Below, in pieces: positions 50,746 to 63,741 of a stretch of DNA of 64,000 nucleotides. Made by a program: the position numbers and the translations under genes. The number at the start of each line of letters is the position of its first letter. Position 1 is the first letter of the stretch. Where the stretch lies: contig NC_086247.1 in NCBI RefSeq assembly GCF_021018805.1, positions 141,976,102 to 142,040,101 of the forward strand. The letters run 5' to 3'. Source of the DNA: Prinia subflava. Taxonomy: Eukaryota > Chordata > Aves > Passeriformes > Cisticolidae. The notes under the pieces were generated by a model. That model ran no database searches and was not told the DNA's origin. It saw nothing but the letters and a program-made list of their open reading frames with translations.

Positions 50746-53700
50746 GAAACCCCACAAAAAAATATAACAGAACCAGACAAAGCAGCCAAGTCATTTTCAT
50801 GAACAAGCACTTACGTATAGGTTTGTGATGGAAACAGGGGGAGAGGAGATGTTTCTGATAACTTCTGATACTAAACCCCAGAGCACACAATTTCCTAGTG
50901 CATGGTCAGAGCTGTGATTTTAAAGATAACTCATTTTTCACCAGACCATGCCTGTTTTCATCTACTCACTCACAATGGACGTGGACAAAGGACGGCAGCT
51001 TGAGGTGATTCCCTTCCCTGCTGAGCCCAGGGACTGAGTGTGAGTGAGTTTGTGCTGCTGCCCCAACACAGCTCTTTGCTTGAAGCACTATTTTAGTCAT
51101 TGATTGCAAGAGGTTTGGAGCACTTCACACAACCAGCTGGCAAGATTTAGCTTCTAAATAACAACTCTTTGAGCAGCCACAGCTTGCTCACTTGCAATTG
51201 TCATAAATACTCAAACATACAGAAGTCAGAACAAAATTATTCTTGCCTGCATTTGTTTGTCCTTAACAGTTAAATGAGGTCAGACTAAAAGAATAGTTTT
51301 TCAATGTATATCTAAATAATTGATACAGGAGACCAAAAATTTAAATATTTGTATTTCTCATACTCCTAAAGTCCTAGCAACAGTAGAAATAATTGCTATT
51401 TTTCTGAGCAAAAATACCTGTTCCAGTTTCTTATGAAATAGATATTTTTAAAAGTATTCTTTCACTTCCTGTTTGGTGACAAAGACTCCTTGCTGTGGTC
51501 TGTGTTGTCTATGGCAGCCCTGAAAAATGTTTATTTCTTTGTTTCTTTGAATAAAAATACAATATATTAGGAAATCATAGTAGAATTATCAAGAATGCAA
51601 TTCAGCAGTTAAACCTTTAAGATGTTTTTGAGTAATTAACCTAATAATAAATCTACCAAAGGTGTTCCTCAGGAGGAAAACAGGCACGAGTAGATGCAAG
51701 ATAAAATAGCAAGTCTTTCTATAAAGCAGAATTCAGGATAAACAAATAGGTATCACAGCTGGGGTTAAAAAATATTTGTGTTGGGGTTTTTCTAGAAATT
51801 AATTGTAAGATCTGATTCATTACTAGTTTGTTTGAGTTTTTTTCCTTCCAGTGCAAATTATTTACATAAAAGAAAAAGAAAAGATTACACTCTGGATGAG
51901 GAAACTGAAAATCCTGGTTGTATTTTATTGTGAAAAAGTGTAAATTCATCTGGATAGAAGACACATATTCCTACTGGGTTCTGCTGTGCACTTGAGTAAC
52001 TAAAGATAACTAATTTCCTGAATTCAGCCAAAGATGTTCACCTTGGAGGTCTTTAATAATTTCTTATAACACCACAGCCCAAAAAACATACAGCTCAAAC
52101 AGATAGTAATATGTGATTACACAAACCACTTCATTCTTCTGCATTCTTGCAGGTTAGAGAAAGAGGTTTAAAATAGAATAATTAAGGCAATCAGGTAAGA
52201 AGTTCCTAGCAATCAAGGACTATGCGGAAGTCATGGAAACTTGCCCTTTACTGAGTAAAAACTGTAATAATCAAAATTACCTCATACTTTTTACAAAGTC
52301 GGATATAAGAATACCAATCAGTCTTAGCACTGCAGTATAGATAGAAATGTATATTGTTAGGGTAAGTAGTAATACAAAATGAAGATAGAAGACGGCTACT
52401 ACACAAAAGCAAACCACTAGGAAATAACATAGCCTAGAAATTAAATTTTCAAACAGTCACTTCATGCCAGCCCAGGAACAACCTTCCATTAGGAGAAGTG
52501 GGTAGGGAAAAGAAAAAAAAAAAATCAGTTACAGGGAAATCTGACATGTTTACAGAAGTAATTTTTTGATGTGAGAGTATGGTGAGGCAGTGAATCTGCT
52601 GATCAGGAAGCTCCTATGGCAAGTGTGTTAACTCTCCTTAGGGGACACATGAAGATAAAATAAGAGAAATATCAATTAATGAATGTAAAAAGTTTTCCAT
52701 AAATTTCAAGCCTAATTTCGTGTAAAGAAAATGAAAAATATTTTTTCAAAGTTTTTGACTTTATCTAAAGAGCAAGAATTTGCTAAAACAGGTGCCATCT
52801 TATTTATCCTAGAAAACCATTCAGATGCCAGTCTAGAATACCAACAGCTAATTTGCTCATATGGCTAATACCAGTTGGTACAGTGGCAAAAAGACTTCAC
52901 TCTTTAAGTTAATTTGCTCTTTGGCTTTTGCAGGTCTTTTAAATTCCTCTTTATCATAGGCCTGGGGGAAAATCTACAGCTGATGTCTACACTGTTTTAC
53001 ATAGTCCCTCTGAACAAACATGAGGTAGCAATTACCTTTTCCTTTTTCATGCCAAACATATAGTCTGATTATTTTCATGTTCTGGAAAGTTTAAGTACAT
53101 AATTTCTCAACTTGCAGCACAATTTTTCACTTGACATTCAAGTTTGTTGTGGTTTGCTGTGGTTTTTTTGGTTTGTTTTTCTGATAACAAAATCCAAGAA
53201 TTGCATGCGTTCAGAGGGTTTCAGCTCAAAGTAAATACTTAATATTGCAAGATTTACAATAAAATCATTAAAACATCTGACATCTGAAATTTACCTCAAT
53301 TTACAACCTGTTCTGCTTTTTTTTCCTCTTGAAATCTAATGCAAACTCAAATCATGAGATGAACATCTGCAGCCCTTTATGATCCTTTATTTTTTTGTTT
53401 CAACTCTTAATCTCTTCTAGTATTTCCTAATTCTTTCTTATTTTGTGATAAACCTTTTGCAAGATTCTATAATGAATCACAGTAAACAAGCAAGCGACCA
53501 TTTGGTTAACTTTGAAAAACAGGTGCCATGTATGGACACAACCTTGTGTAGGGCATGGACAGGAAAAAAATGCACCATTGTCTTTGAGGTAAATTGCTAC
53601 ATTAGAGGTTAATTAAAGAGAAAATGCCAACACTGTGTTCATCAAGATAGAATTACAGTGTATATCCATTGTGTAGAATAGCTGGTTTATGGGAAGATGG

Positions 53701-54673
53701 AGCTTTCTGCATCATCATAATCAGCCCAGAGTTATCTGTAATTCAATTTCCCATCTAGCAGGTGGGAATATTGGTTCTTACTTCCAAGAAAAACTAAAAG
53801 ACCACCAAATTATATTAAAAGAAAGATACTTACTCTACTTTAAACATTTTTAAAGCTTTAAACAGAAACCCCCAGAGGTGTAGACTCTCCACAGTGAATG
53901 TTTTTTAATAACAGATTAGAATAACATCTATGAGTAACAGCTTCACATAGCTTGGTTGTCTAAAGGGAGAAGGCAGAACCAGATCATTTTCTGAGGTCTT
54001 TTCAAATCCTGAGGCTTTAGGAGTCTGTTGGTAGCTGGTTAGAACCCTCCTTTGGGATGTAGTCCAGCTTCCAATCACCACTTCAACGCCTGGGTAGGAA
54101 TTCTACAACAGAGACAACACTATCTCTCCTCTCTAGTGCCTGGTGGTTATGATGCTGACTCAAGACATAGCTCGGGTTCCTGCTGAGAACCAGAGGGGAT
54201 TTAATTTATGCCTCACTATTAGCACAGAAGAAGATATTTCTCATCCTTCCACTCCAACTTTGACCAAAATTTCATCAAGGATATGAGAAAGGAAAGAAAA
54301 CCTCAAAAAAGAAACAAAATTGTATCATAACTAGTCAATTCCCAGAAGCTTCTTTTTTACATCTCGTCACTTTCCAGACAAAGGGAAAAACCCCTGACTA
54401 ACTGTGTAATGTGTACCAACTGGAGAGACCATAGAAATATTAATCTAGAATCATGTCTAATTGTGATAGTCTGGACACATACATTCATATTCTTGGAGTG
54501 AAATGAAAAGACAGATGTGATCATTAGGTTTTTTTACTCAGAGCTTCTTCCTCTTACAGTCATAACTACAGTCAGGGTTAAGGGACTAAAAAACCCAAAA
54601 ATGAGAGTGGTATGCATGATTTGGGAATACATATTAGTAATTGCCATTGTATTTTACAATTGTTGTGTCAACC
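50744..54673. other. AT-rich stretch, no gene seen
   Basis: Few open frames over 60 codons. A slightly richer segment at 53990-54200 has no recognised identity. Confidence 0.5.
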
Positions 54674-54712
54674 AGACAACAACAACAACCAACTAACCAA
54701 CCAAACAAAAAG

Positions 54713-54743
<31 letters not shown>
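54674..54743. repeat. Compound (CAA)n-(AACC)n-poly(A) tract
   Basis: CAA units pass into AACC/AACT units and then A runs broken by G. Three simple-sequence motifs join end to end. Confidence 0.9.
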
Positions 54744-54744
<1 letters not shown>

Positions 54745-55574
54745 AATTATAAGAAAAGAAAGCACACAAAGCCTGGAAACTACTCTGGCTCCCTTAGAGC
54801 CCGGGACAAGTAATAGCTACAGCAGCTTTGACATTTCAGAAAGGTTTCCACTGTGGTTTTACACTAGAACCAAATCTAATTAGTTTTGATGATCTCATTC
54901 TCATTTTAGAATAAATGAAACCTGATGTAAGTTTTAAGGAACATAAAAATACTAAGAAATAGGAAGGGAGAATTGTATTTTTTTTCTTGAAGTAATAAGG
55001 AGACATTCAGGTTGGTGTTTTGCTATTTTAAAACTTTTGGCAGAATAAGTTCTACCCTCCTCTTCTACACAGAAAAAAATCTTATGTGGCATGGGGGGCA
55101 CAGTATATAACTTGGAAAGCAACCAATCCTACCTACTTTCAGGCAGCTGTTCCCAGGTGCTGAGTTAAGCAACACCAGCAGTGATGAGAGTCAGGAACCT
55201 CCAGAAACTGGTTCTGGTAACCTGAAGTCTTATCACTGAATCTAGATGGGGATTGCAGGACTGTCCTCATAATGGGAGCACCTCACCTCTGTAGGACAAA
55301 TCCCAGCTGGGAGATGCAGAATGTCTCATATGAATGAAGCCTGAACCTGGGCTGGTATATTTTAAAATGTAAGTTTCCAAAAGTATCAGTAATTATGGCA
55401 ACATTTACTTATTTACCACAGGACTTCTGACAGCTGCTTGAAGAGTACCTACAATGATAGGAGGCCCAAAGTGTATTCTCAGCTGTATCTATTCTCAGCT
55501 GTAACAGAAAACATAGCAGCCACAAACTGCATCTTAGAAGGTTTCATTTGGTGAAAGAGAGACATTTTTTCACT
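54744..55574. other. Stretch with no gene seen
   Basis: Contains a short tandem duplication near 55475-55506 (TCTATTCTCAGCTGTA-type unit, two partial copies). Nothing else was recognised. Confidence 0.5.
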
Positions 55575-55758
55575 AGAAGGATGAAGAAATGCTAGAAAAG
55601 GCAGTCCAGGGCCCTGTGGAGTCAAGGACATTTTAACGATTTAGGGTAGACAAAGCCATTGTTGATGTGATTTAGTGCTGGTGACAGGTCTGCTTCAAGC
55701 AGGAGACTGGAGTGATTCAGAGATCCTCTCCCACCCACATTTCTATTCCATGATTTCT
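55575..55758 (+). mobile_element. Old, diverged CR1 3' end
   Basis: GGCAGTCCAGGGCCCTGTGG leads into GGGTAGACAAAGCCATTG, a GATGTGATTTAG block, CTGCTTCAAGCAGGAGACTG, GAGATCCTCTCCCACCC and finally TTTCTATTCCATGATTTCTG. The order matches the older avian CR1 3' ends, which carry ...GGTTAGACAAA...TTGAGCAGGNGNNTGGA...AGGTCCCTTCCANCC...TTCTATGATTCT. Many substitutions show that it is an ancient copy. The 5' limit is uncertain. The minus-strand frame at 55622-55816 lies over it and is not a gene. Confidence 0.7.
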
Positions 55759-57771
55759 GGTGCTCAATGAGGATTTCTTCCTCCACTGTCATTGCAGATG
55801 CTAAACAAATCAGCATGTCAGCTGGGTCATCTCATTCAGAAAAGTGTAATAAATATTCTGGCTCTTAGAGAAGTGCTTCAACAGATGTGTGTTTTGCATT
55901 CTTCTATAAATGCCTCCATGAAAAACAAATTTTGTTGGTGTGAGACTGGAACTTCTCCTCCTTTGGTTATCCATCCTTGCAGAGTGATGTCTGCAGCAGC
56001 ACTGCTGTGCCCCTGTGCCTACTGGCACAAAGGCAATTTGTAGCCAAGAAGAGAAAGTAATAGATCACCCAGCATTTATTATCTGCATGCATCTTAAATT
56101 TCAATCTGAGGTGAAGATCTAATACCTACTTCTGAAACTAGTTATGTGCAAATGGTCCCTGTGTAGCACCTAAATCAATGTTGCGTTGTTTTGACCTTTT
56201 GTACAGGTGTTCTACATTGAAAAAACAGACCTCTTTATATTACAGCAGGGATGTCAGTGCAGTATGAAGTCAGTTCAAGGAATCAAATAAGAAAATCTTA
56301 CCTGATAAAGCTACACCTTTTACGTATGGACTCACCAAATATGAATCATATGTGATATATGAACAAAGCATAAAACTAAATGTTATTTTATAGCATTTTA
56401 TAGCAGGGGTTTAAAAACAGAAATAAAACAGGAAGAAGGGATGCTTTTCTTACCACTGATGTATTTTACTGTCAGTTCTACTATAAAGGGAATACATCAG
56501 CTTCTGGTACCTAGGGGAAAAAACCCAAAACTAACCCTGATTGAATTAAGCTTGTTTCAGTAAATTAAAAATCCTCTACAAGTCAGTGGTTTAAAGAGCT
56601 GGTAGGAGTCACCACTTGACTTCCAAAGAAAGTATAGCATCTGTGGGGGCGAAAAGTCAGTCCCTCTGGGCTCTGACTGAGAGAAAGGTTATTCCAGAAC
56701 AGCCTGTCAACCTTCAGCCCAACCACCACTGGCACTTCTCCCTCTTTGTCTCCTTCAGAAGATCCCTTCTTCTAGGAGTTGGAGAGGATTTCTAAGACCT
56801 TGCCCAGAACCTGCCCTGAGCCATGATTATCCCACACCCCACTAGCTCTTTGTTAGTAAGGGACTCTCACTTATCATAGTTTGGGTGCAGATGAATGACA
56901 GAAGAATTTTATGAAATGACTGGAAAGCCCCAGCAGAATGCCAGTCCCTGTTTCAGGAACATGCACAAGAAGCTTTCCTGGAGTTCATCCTTGTCTAAAA
57001 CCAAGGTATCTGAAAGATTTCTCTAGACTATACTTCAGAGTGCACCTTCAAAATTGTTCTGCTCTCATAATTTCTCTATTGTAACCTTCAAGTGATAAAT
57101 TAATCACTTTTCAAAAGAAAACAGATTTTTTTCTTGTGTTGAAGGTAATTTTTGATTAAAGACTGGGGTTTTTTTTACAATCCAAAACAATTGATTTGAT
57201 TAATGCTCACATTTTCTCTTGAAAATAATCTCACCAATTTTTTTTTCTTAGCCTTAGTATTGGGAATTCGGTGTCTAAATATCCACCAAGGTTTTACTAT
57301 GCATGGCTGTGAAGTGTGGTTCAAAGACTTCACACACTGCTGTTTTCTTGACATTGTTGGAGGGGAAGAGCTGTTTTCTAACATGAGAAATGGATTTGCA
57401 ATCTATTCATTTGGGCTGAGGTGTTTAATTTTAGGCAGCCAAGCTTCTTGTCTCAAGTCCTTTGTGACTCAGATTATCTACCTCTAAAAAGGATATAATG
57501 TTCTGTGTTTATCTCCAAGGGCTGACAGGAGGTTTACTTAATTTACATCAGCAAAGTACTTTGCAATCCAAGTAAAACGTGCCCATTTAAATGCAATGCT
57601 TTATTACAAGACAGGAGTAAATGCTACTGTCATTTATCCCGGTGTCAAATGGGACTAATCCCACAGAAAAGCAAGGGATTGCACACGGGAAAAGGCAGTG
57701 GAAAATGAAACACATGATGCCCTTGGGTACCAAAGTGAAGCTCAGAAAAAACAAAACCAAAAACAAACACA

Positions 57772-57772
<1 letters not shown>
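55759..57772. other. Stretch with no gene seen
   Basis: Both strands are open for 72-83 codons near 55792-56043, and the 94-codon plus frame at 57203-57487 has no recognised domain. No repeat was identified. Confidence 0.5.
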
Positions 57773-57806
<34 letters not shown>

Positions 57807-57826
57807 AAAAAAAAAGAAAAAAAAAA
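57773..57826. repeat. A-rich tract abutting a CR1 3' terminus
   Basis: Thirty-two A, then two further A blocks separated by single G. It lies directly against the 3' end of the minus-strand CR1 at 57829. CR1 elements do not normally carry poly(A), and on the element's own strand this tract is poly(T), so it is not a retrotransposition tail of that element. Confidence 0.93.
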
Positions 57827-57828
57827 GG

Positions 57829-58236
57829 GTAGAATCATTTAGGTTGGAAAGGTCCTTTCAGATCTTTGAGTCTAACTGGCAATGCAGCACTGCCAAGCCC
57901 ACCACCAAACCATGTCCCTGACAGACTTATATACAAGTCTTTTAAATACCTCCAGGCATGGTGAATCCACCACTTCCCTGGGCAACCTGTTCCAGTGCTC
58001 ACCAATCCTCCTGGGGAAGACAGGAATTAGGAATTTTTCCTCCTGTCCTGTGGGCAGTCGCCTGGGGAAGAGGCCGCTCCCCACCTCAGGCAGTGATGGA
58101 GAGCCATGAGGGCTCCCCTGCGCCTCCGTCTCTCCAGGCCGAGCCCCCAGCTCCTCATCAGAGGGCGGGGTGCCCCAGACTCTTCCCCCGCTTCACTGCC
58201 CTTCTCTGGGCACACTCCAGTGTCTCAGTGGGATCG
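57829..58236 (-). mobile_element. CR1 LINE 3' fragment, CR1-Y-like, about 400 bp
   Basis: On the plus strand it reads TAGAATCATTTAGGTTGGAA, AGGTCCTTTCAGATCTTTGA, CACTGCCAAGCCCACCACCA, AACCATGTCCCTGACAGACT, TCTTTTAAATACCTCCAGGC, CCACTTCCCTGGGCAACCTG, TTCCAGTGCTCACCAATCCT, then TCCTCCTGTCCTGTGG, GGGCTCCCCTGCGCCTCCGT and CTGCCCTTCTCTGGGCACAC. This is the reverse complement of the avian CR1 3' part. The CTGCCAAGCCCACCACNAAACCATGTCC wording is that of the Y group. The element covers the 3' UTR and some of the end of ORF2. It is the longest mobile-element piece in the window, and its upper part is CpG-rich and merges into the CpG island. The 75-135-codon frames here are CR1 shadows. Confidence 0.93.
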
Positions 58237-58264
58237 CACATTTATATTTGCACTCCTTGACTCT

Positions 58265-58600
58265 CCATCGCTCTCCCGAGAGCCGCGGGCCGTGCCTGTG
58301 CCGGTGAGGGAGGCGGGTGCCCGGCGGGCGGGGGCGCTGGCAGGGCCGGGGCGGTCACAGCCAGGCCCTGGCAGCGATGGCACGGCGCCGTCACTGCCGA
58401 CAGCTCAGGCGGCAGGAGAAATCCCCTGGCCTTACAGTAAGTCCTGTGACACGGTATCATTTGACTGCTCGAGGGAAGGGGATGTAATTGAGCGGACGCT
58501 GCCCGAGCGGTGACAGCCTGTGCCCACAGCGGCACAGCGGCCCAGCGCTCCCCGGGGAAACCTGGGGCTCTGCCGGGGGTGCTCCACACACGGCGAGGAA
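58265..58600. promoter_or_regulatory. CpG island
   Basis: I counted 32 CpG dinucleotides between 58269 and 58595 (about one per 10 bp) in strongly GC-rich sequence, whereas the rest of the window is AT-rich and CpG-poor. It begins some 30 bp beyond the 5' limit of the minus-strand CR1 and has no CR1 wording of its own. CpG islands in vertebrates usually mark promoters or first exons. Donor-like sites on the plus strand occur at 58437 (TTACA|GTAAGT) and, further out, at 58791 (GCTCG|GTGAGT). No credible start codon plus frame was found, so a non-coding or 5'-untranslated first exon would be the natural reading. The direction of transcription is not decided. It may instead be the CpG-rich remains of a mobile element. 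Confidence 0.6.
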
Positions 58601-60476
58601 AGCATTTGTGAAACTGATTGCAAAACCAAAAGTGAGTGAGGGTCAGAAGCAAGAGGGCAAAGTGAAGAAATACGGCAGGTCAACAGCAGTAACAGGGTCA
58701 GAAGTTATTTCTGGCATCATATCTGGCGACTGTGTTTGAACATCGGTGATTAACGTGTCAGTTATGCCCGAGTGTGATGCAAGAGGCTCGGTGAGTGCTT
58801 CGCCTGTGTGCTCAGCTCTCCAGCCTGTCCACTTTGTCCAGACTAAATCCCAACATAAAGGGCTTATCTTGCAAATTAGCCAGCACGGTCATCCCAGGGG
58901 TTTATTTATTTTAAGCTGTGAGCCCCGGAGACAGACACACCCCCAGAAAAAGAATAAAACCACAAAAAACCTACTGCCCTCTGCAATAGGTGTCTCTAAT
59001 TTTTTTCCCCTTAACTAACTTTTTTCCCCAAAAGTGGCCAAAAAATTGCAGTACATAAGATACTGGCAAGACCAATGAAGAACAACAAAGTAAACCCAAA
59101 TCTGTCACATGTTGGTTTAATGTCGTAGGAGGACCCAGGTCTGTTGTGTGCACAGTGGTTGTGGTGAATGGGAAAGTGTGAAATGAAATAAGGGTTGGTA
59201 AGAAGTTCATGAGAAAAGAGAGTAAATAACACACTGAAACACTGTCAGGAAAGTGAAAGCACAAACTAGTAAATAGTAGTAAAAAGTCAGACTATGAAGT
59301 GGAAAAACAAAGGGAAAAAAAAGGAATTAAGAATTAGAGCATTTTCAAAGAATGAATGAGTCAAAAGAGATCATTGCAGAATATAGCTGTGGACCTAACC
59401 CTGTACAAATGCATGTCTGTATTTGTAATGGGGTGGGTGGCAGGGATGAGATACCTGACGTGTTTGCAGAACAGTTGAGGCCTTGCAGGATGGGCTGATT
59501 TTTTTGAGAGCTTTGCCTTCTCAGAACTGCTTAATAACTATAATTTGAAATAGTCAAGAACACATGATAGTGTGAATCATGGTTCCTGTGGCAAACCTGT
59601 GGTAAGAAGTTGTGCCAGCAGTATGTAACAGTTTTACAAGGTGAACATATGCTTTTCATCCAAAAAGGGATATAGCAAAGGCATTTTGAAGACTGAAAGT
59701 CCATTAATCAAAAGAATATGTTTCTGTTTGTAAAATAAAAATTCCTTCATGTACCCAAACACAAATTAATCCACCTACTGCTTTGGGTCATTTCCACTTA
59801 ACAAAGCTTTTTCTTCTTTAGAGAGACAGAACTAGCAGTACTCAAACGTACACCACACCAAAAATATTTTATATCTTTAATTGCACAAATATTCCAGTAA
59901 GTTAAAAAAGATGGCCTAAAGCACTGAATTTTGCCATTCAACAGCTCTTCAAAGGCTTTGAAACACTTTATAAAGAAGAGTAATTTCTGACTGAAGATTT
60001 CTGCAGATAAATGTAGAGGGTCACATTCCTAGCTGGTATAAAATGAGGTAAATCCAATTAGATTATTCTAATTTACGATCTTGAGACATTTTTGACATAG
60101 TATCCTTGAGATATTTTTTCATTGAAGGCTTTCCTCTCATGAGGCTTACAAAGTGATACATTTTACTTTTTTACTTTTTTTCTTTAAAATCTATTATTTT
60201 ACTACTTTTAATTTTCAGTCTTAAAGAGTGAAAGCAAGAGATTTTTAACAGGTGAATCAAAGGTGGTATTTCTCACTCAAGGCGTTGGCAAAAGAACCGA
60301 GAACCAGGTCTTTCAAGATAGCTGAAACTTGAGTTGTTTTCCCTTAAAAATTTCTAAGATTTTTTAGAGAGAATAAAAATACTTATTTTTCCTATTTGAA
60401 AACTGTGTTGTCTGCCCTGTCAGAAGGTTTTTTGGTAACAATTCCTGGATTGCATGTCCTGATGATATAGAGAAAA

Positions 60477-60512
60477 AAAAATTGCAATGTTCTGTTTTAA
60501 GTTGCAATTTTT
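60477..60512. repeat. Perfect 11-bp inverted repeat, 14-nt loop
   Basis: AAAAATTGCAA at 60477-60487 is matched by TTGCAATTTTT at 60502-60512. The arms include the non-trivial TTGCAA core. Confidence 0.8.
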
Positions 60513-63500
60513 CTCTCACCTTAAGTAGTTAAAAATGTATTCTCTACCCTATATAGTATACAGAAGAGTTTAATTGTGAGCCACAGCCAAGTTTTCATCC
60601 ATATGAGCTGAGGCATAGGAAGGGATTTAAATCTGATTTCTGCATGAGGATTCCATCATTTGAACAGCAATAGGGAAACTGGTGGACTAAATCAAGTTTG
60701 TTTTATGAATTTGAGCCCCAGACCTTGCTCTGAGACATCAGGTTTTGGACCAGGTTGTATCAGAGGGTTTGAAAATGAAGTTATTGTATTGTTGCTTAGT
60801 GAACTGCAGGGCATTTACTTGTCCACCATTTAAACCCAGAATTTAATAGCTATTAAAACAGAAGTCCAGAGGGTTGGATTCCCCAGAGCCTTAAACAGCC
60901 TACATGGGTTGATTTTACACCAGTGCATTGTTTCATTGGAGATACAAGTCAAATCACAGTGATATCTAAAATCTCCATTTTCTGAACATAGTTAAAAAAA
61001 AGCAGATCCAAACCGTCTTTTTGAGTAAAGAATTCTTTCTCAAAAAGGCTCTGCTTTAGTCATAACTGCAGCATTTAATCTCTGGAGAGGAAGGAATAGC
61101 CTTGCTGCTGCGATGCTATGAGGAGTGGGTTTGCTGTTATTCCTTTAACAGGGCTCTCATGCAATGCTTTTGGTCCCAGAGGATTTTCTTTCTGTGTTTT
61201 CTGCCTGCCAGAATAGTGGGTACCAAATCACAGTCCATATAGTCTATCCAGAGAAGCAGAAGCAGAGGTTACACAGGTCAAAATACGTAAGGCTCTACCA
61301 AAATCACATAATACACATCGAGTGGAGGCCTGGGCTGCCATCATCAGCACAACACAGCCTGCACCACTTTGGGAGAGAAGGAAAACAGCTACAATAGTTT
61401 AAAAATTCTGGTCCCTCTGTGGTCAGAAATGGTATGCTGGAACTTGAACTAGTATGCAACCACATTTAAACATAACTGTGGCTGGAATAGCTTGAATTCT
61501 AATGTGGACAGTACTTAAATTAGAAAAGGCTTGGGAGGAGCTGCATGGAAATGTGCATAAGGGAGTATAAATGACTGGCACCAGTGTCACTTTCACTTTG
61601 TTAATTAAAGCAGCCTCAATAGCTTCAATGCAAACAGCATTCAGAGAAGTGGAACTGGCTGCTGCTTTTAGCACAAGGACAGAGACCCTCTAATTTTAAC
61701 TCTTCATGAATGTAGCATTTGAGCAATTAAACTTATGAAGCAGGAAAGAATCTCCCCATTCTCTCAATATAGGCAGCTCCAGCTGAGATAGTGTCATGTT
61801 CTGGTTTGGAAGCAGACATTTTCACGTTTCTCTACACCATTCCTAGACAACAGACAATTTGTCACTTATGAGGTGTTTTTTGGTTTGTTGTTTTTTTTTT
61901 TTTCCACTGGGAGCAAAACCCTTCAGTATTTGCAGAATCCAGTGTAGGTGAGAGTCACTTCTCAGCTGTAAGTTAAAGGTCAGTGAACCAGCAGGTGTGT
62001 TTTCACCATCATGGTGCATCCTGCTGGAATGTTTTGTCTCCCATGGCAAGTTGCCTGAACCATTTGGTGAGCTGCAGCTCCTTAGCTCACTGCCTCCAGC
62101 CCAGGGTAGGGTAACACATCACAGAATTGTCACCTTCGCTGCAGAGGGGCTGATTCTGCTGGAACTGACCAAGACTAGATGATTACAGAAGCAGGGGTTG
62201 TATCACTGCACCACCTTCACTTGCTGAAGTTGTTTTCCAGTGTTGATAAACACTCTGTAACATCCATTTTTACACAAAATAATACCACTGCTTTTCCCAG
62301 CAGGGCTACATACCTCTCAGTAAAATGTGCTGCTATATGTCTATGACATTTTTAGCAGGGTGTTAATAGGAATGCAGGTTGGCCTTGTCACTGCTTCTGA
62401 AATAAATGAAGGTTTCTTTTGTCAAAGCTTTTAATAGACTTTTGCATTGGAAAAATGCCGAGATGGTCACAGGATCGCATGACTCAGAGGGCTACTGAGA
62501 TTTAAAAGTGTTTTAAAAGTTTAAAACAATAAAAATAGCTCTACTGTGTCATTTTTAATAGATATAAATGTGTATTACACAATTGAGACCCAGAAACTCC
62601 TTTCAGTAATGAACAAAGATCGTCATCATAGCTGACATTTCTGAAATGTTTGAAAAGTAAGTTCAAGGTCATGTTTGAATGCAAACATGTTACACACAGT
62701 AATTATCATGAGTTTGTTGTATTTACTGGTACAAAGTATTCAGAGAGTCATGTATCAAGTAAACTAATGGTCTGTTATTGAGCAAAGTTTAACATCAAGC
62801 AATGTGCTATGAATTTTAAAACATTTTTTAATGTCAGAGACAGAAAGTGTAATGAGAAAAGTATTTTGATTACAGAAGGTTTACAAAAGGGGAGAAGAGG
62901 GAAGGGGGAAGGAGAGTAGAGGGAAAATTTCTTTAAAAACCAAAACACAACAAGACAACATTTTGCCAAGGAATAGCATTTACATTCTTGTTGTATATGA
63001 TGGGATCTATGGAAGTGAATTAAATTGTGTTATGCATATTAATATCTTGAATTTCTCAAGGCAGGTGAAACTCTTTCCTTGTACCTTCTGACCCAGTGTC
63101 AAACTGAAACTGGAAGGCTGAAAGTGCTCTGGGGCTCTCCAGGAGACCTCTGTGAGTAATGCACAGGTCTCATCTCCTACACAGGATCCCTTTGCTGGAG
63201 GCAGTTTCAGTATTAAGCAGTCTGTCTGTTGCTAGGGGCTACAACCTGCTAACAAAACCCTCAGACTTCTCCCTGATTTACTGCAATCCATGCTCTAATT
63301 TTACAGGGGTTTAATTTAAGTAATTTAATTGCCCCCAAGATTATTTTTTTAAGAAAAAGGGTTTTTTTCCAAAAATATGTATTGATGCTATGATCTTTTC
63401 CTACTATTTATTTCATATTTGTACTGTGCTAAAATCTTGGTTTGCCAGGATTTTTTAAATCCCTGGAAAAACACTTCTGATGTCACAGTGGGGACAAATC

Positions 63501-63723
63501 CTGGAGAATTGTCCAGGATGACACATTAATATCTGTGCTGGTGACATAGCAATACCTGCCAATAAAGCAAATTGGGAATTAAATACAGGGAATTGGGTTC
63601 AGGACCATATTTGTTCAAGGCATCTCTGGTGGCAAAGCAACTACATGGATTTCAGCACTTCATAGGGCCACAACACTGTTGGTGTGGCCCCAACAGACCA
63701 AGCTCTCAGGGGTGAAATTCACT

Positions 63724-63741
63724 AAAAAAAAAAAAAAAAAA
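63724..63741. repeat. Poly(A) run of 18
   Basis: Uninterrupted A, with no recognised retrocopy body next to it. Confidence 0.9.

Noticed and set aside
58106..58652. 135-codon (plus) and 136-codon (minus) frames
   Set aside because: They lie over CR1 and the CpG island, where stops are rare. The frames overlap on opposite strands and neither shows a known domain.
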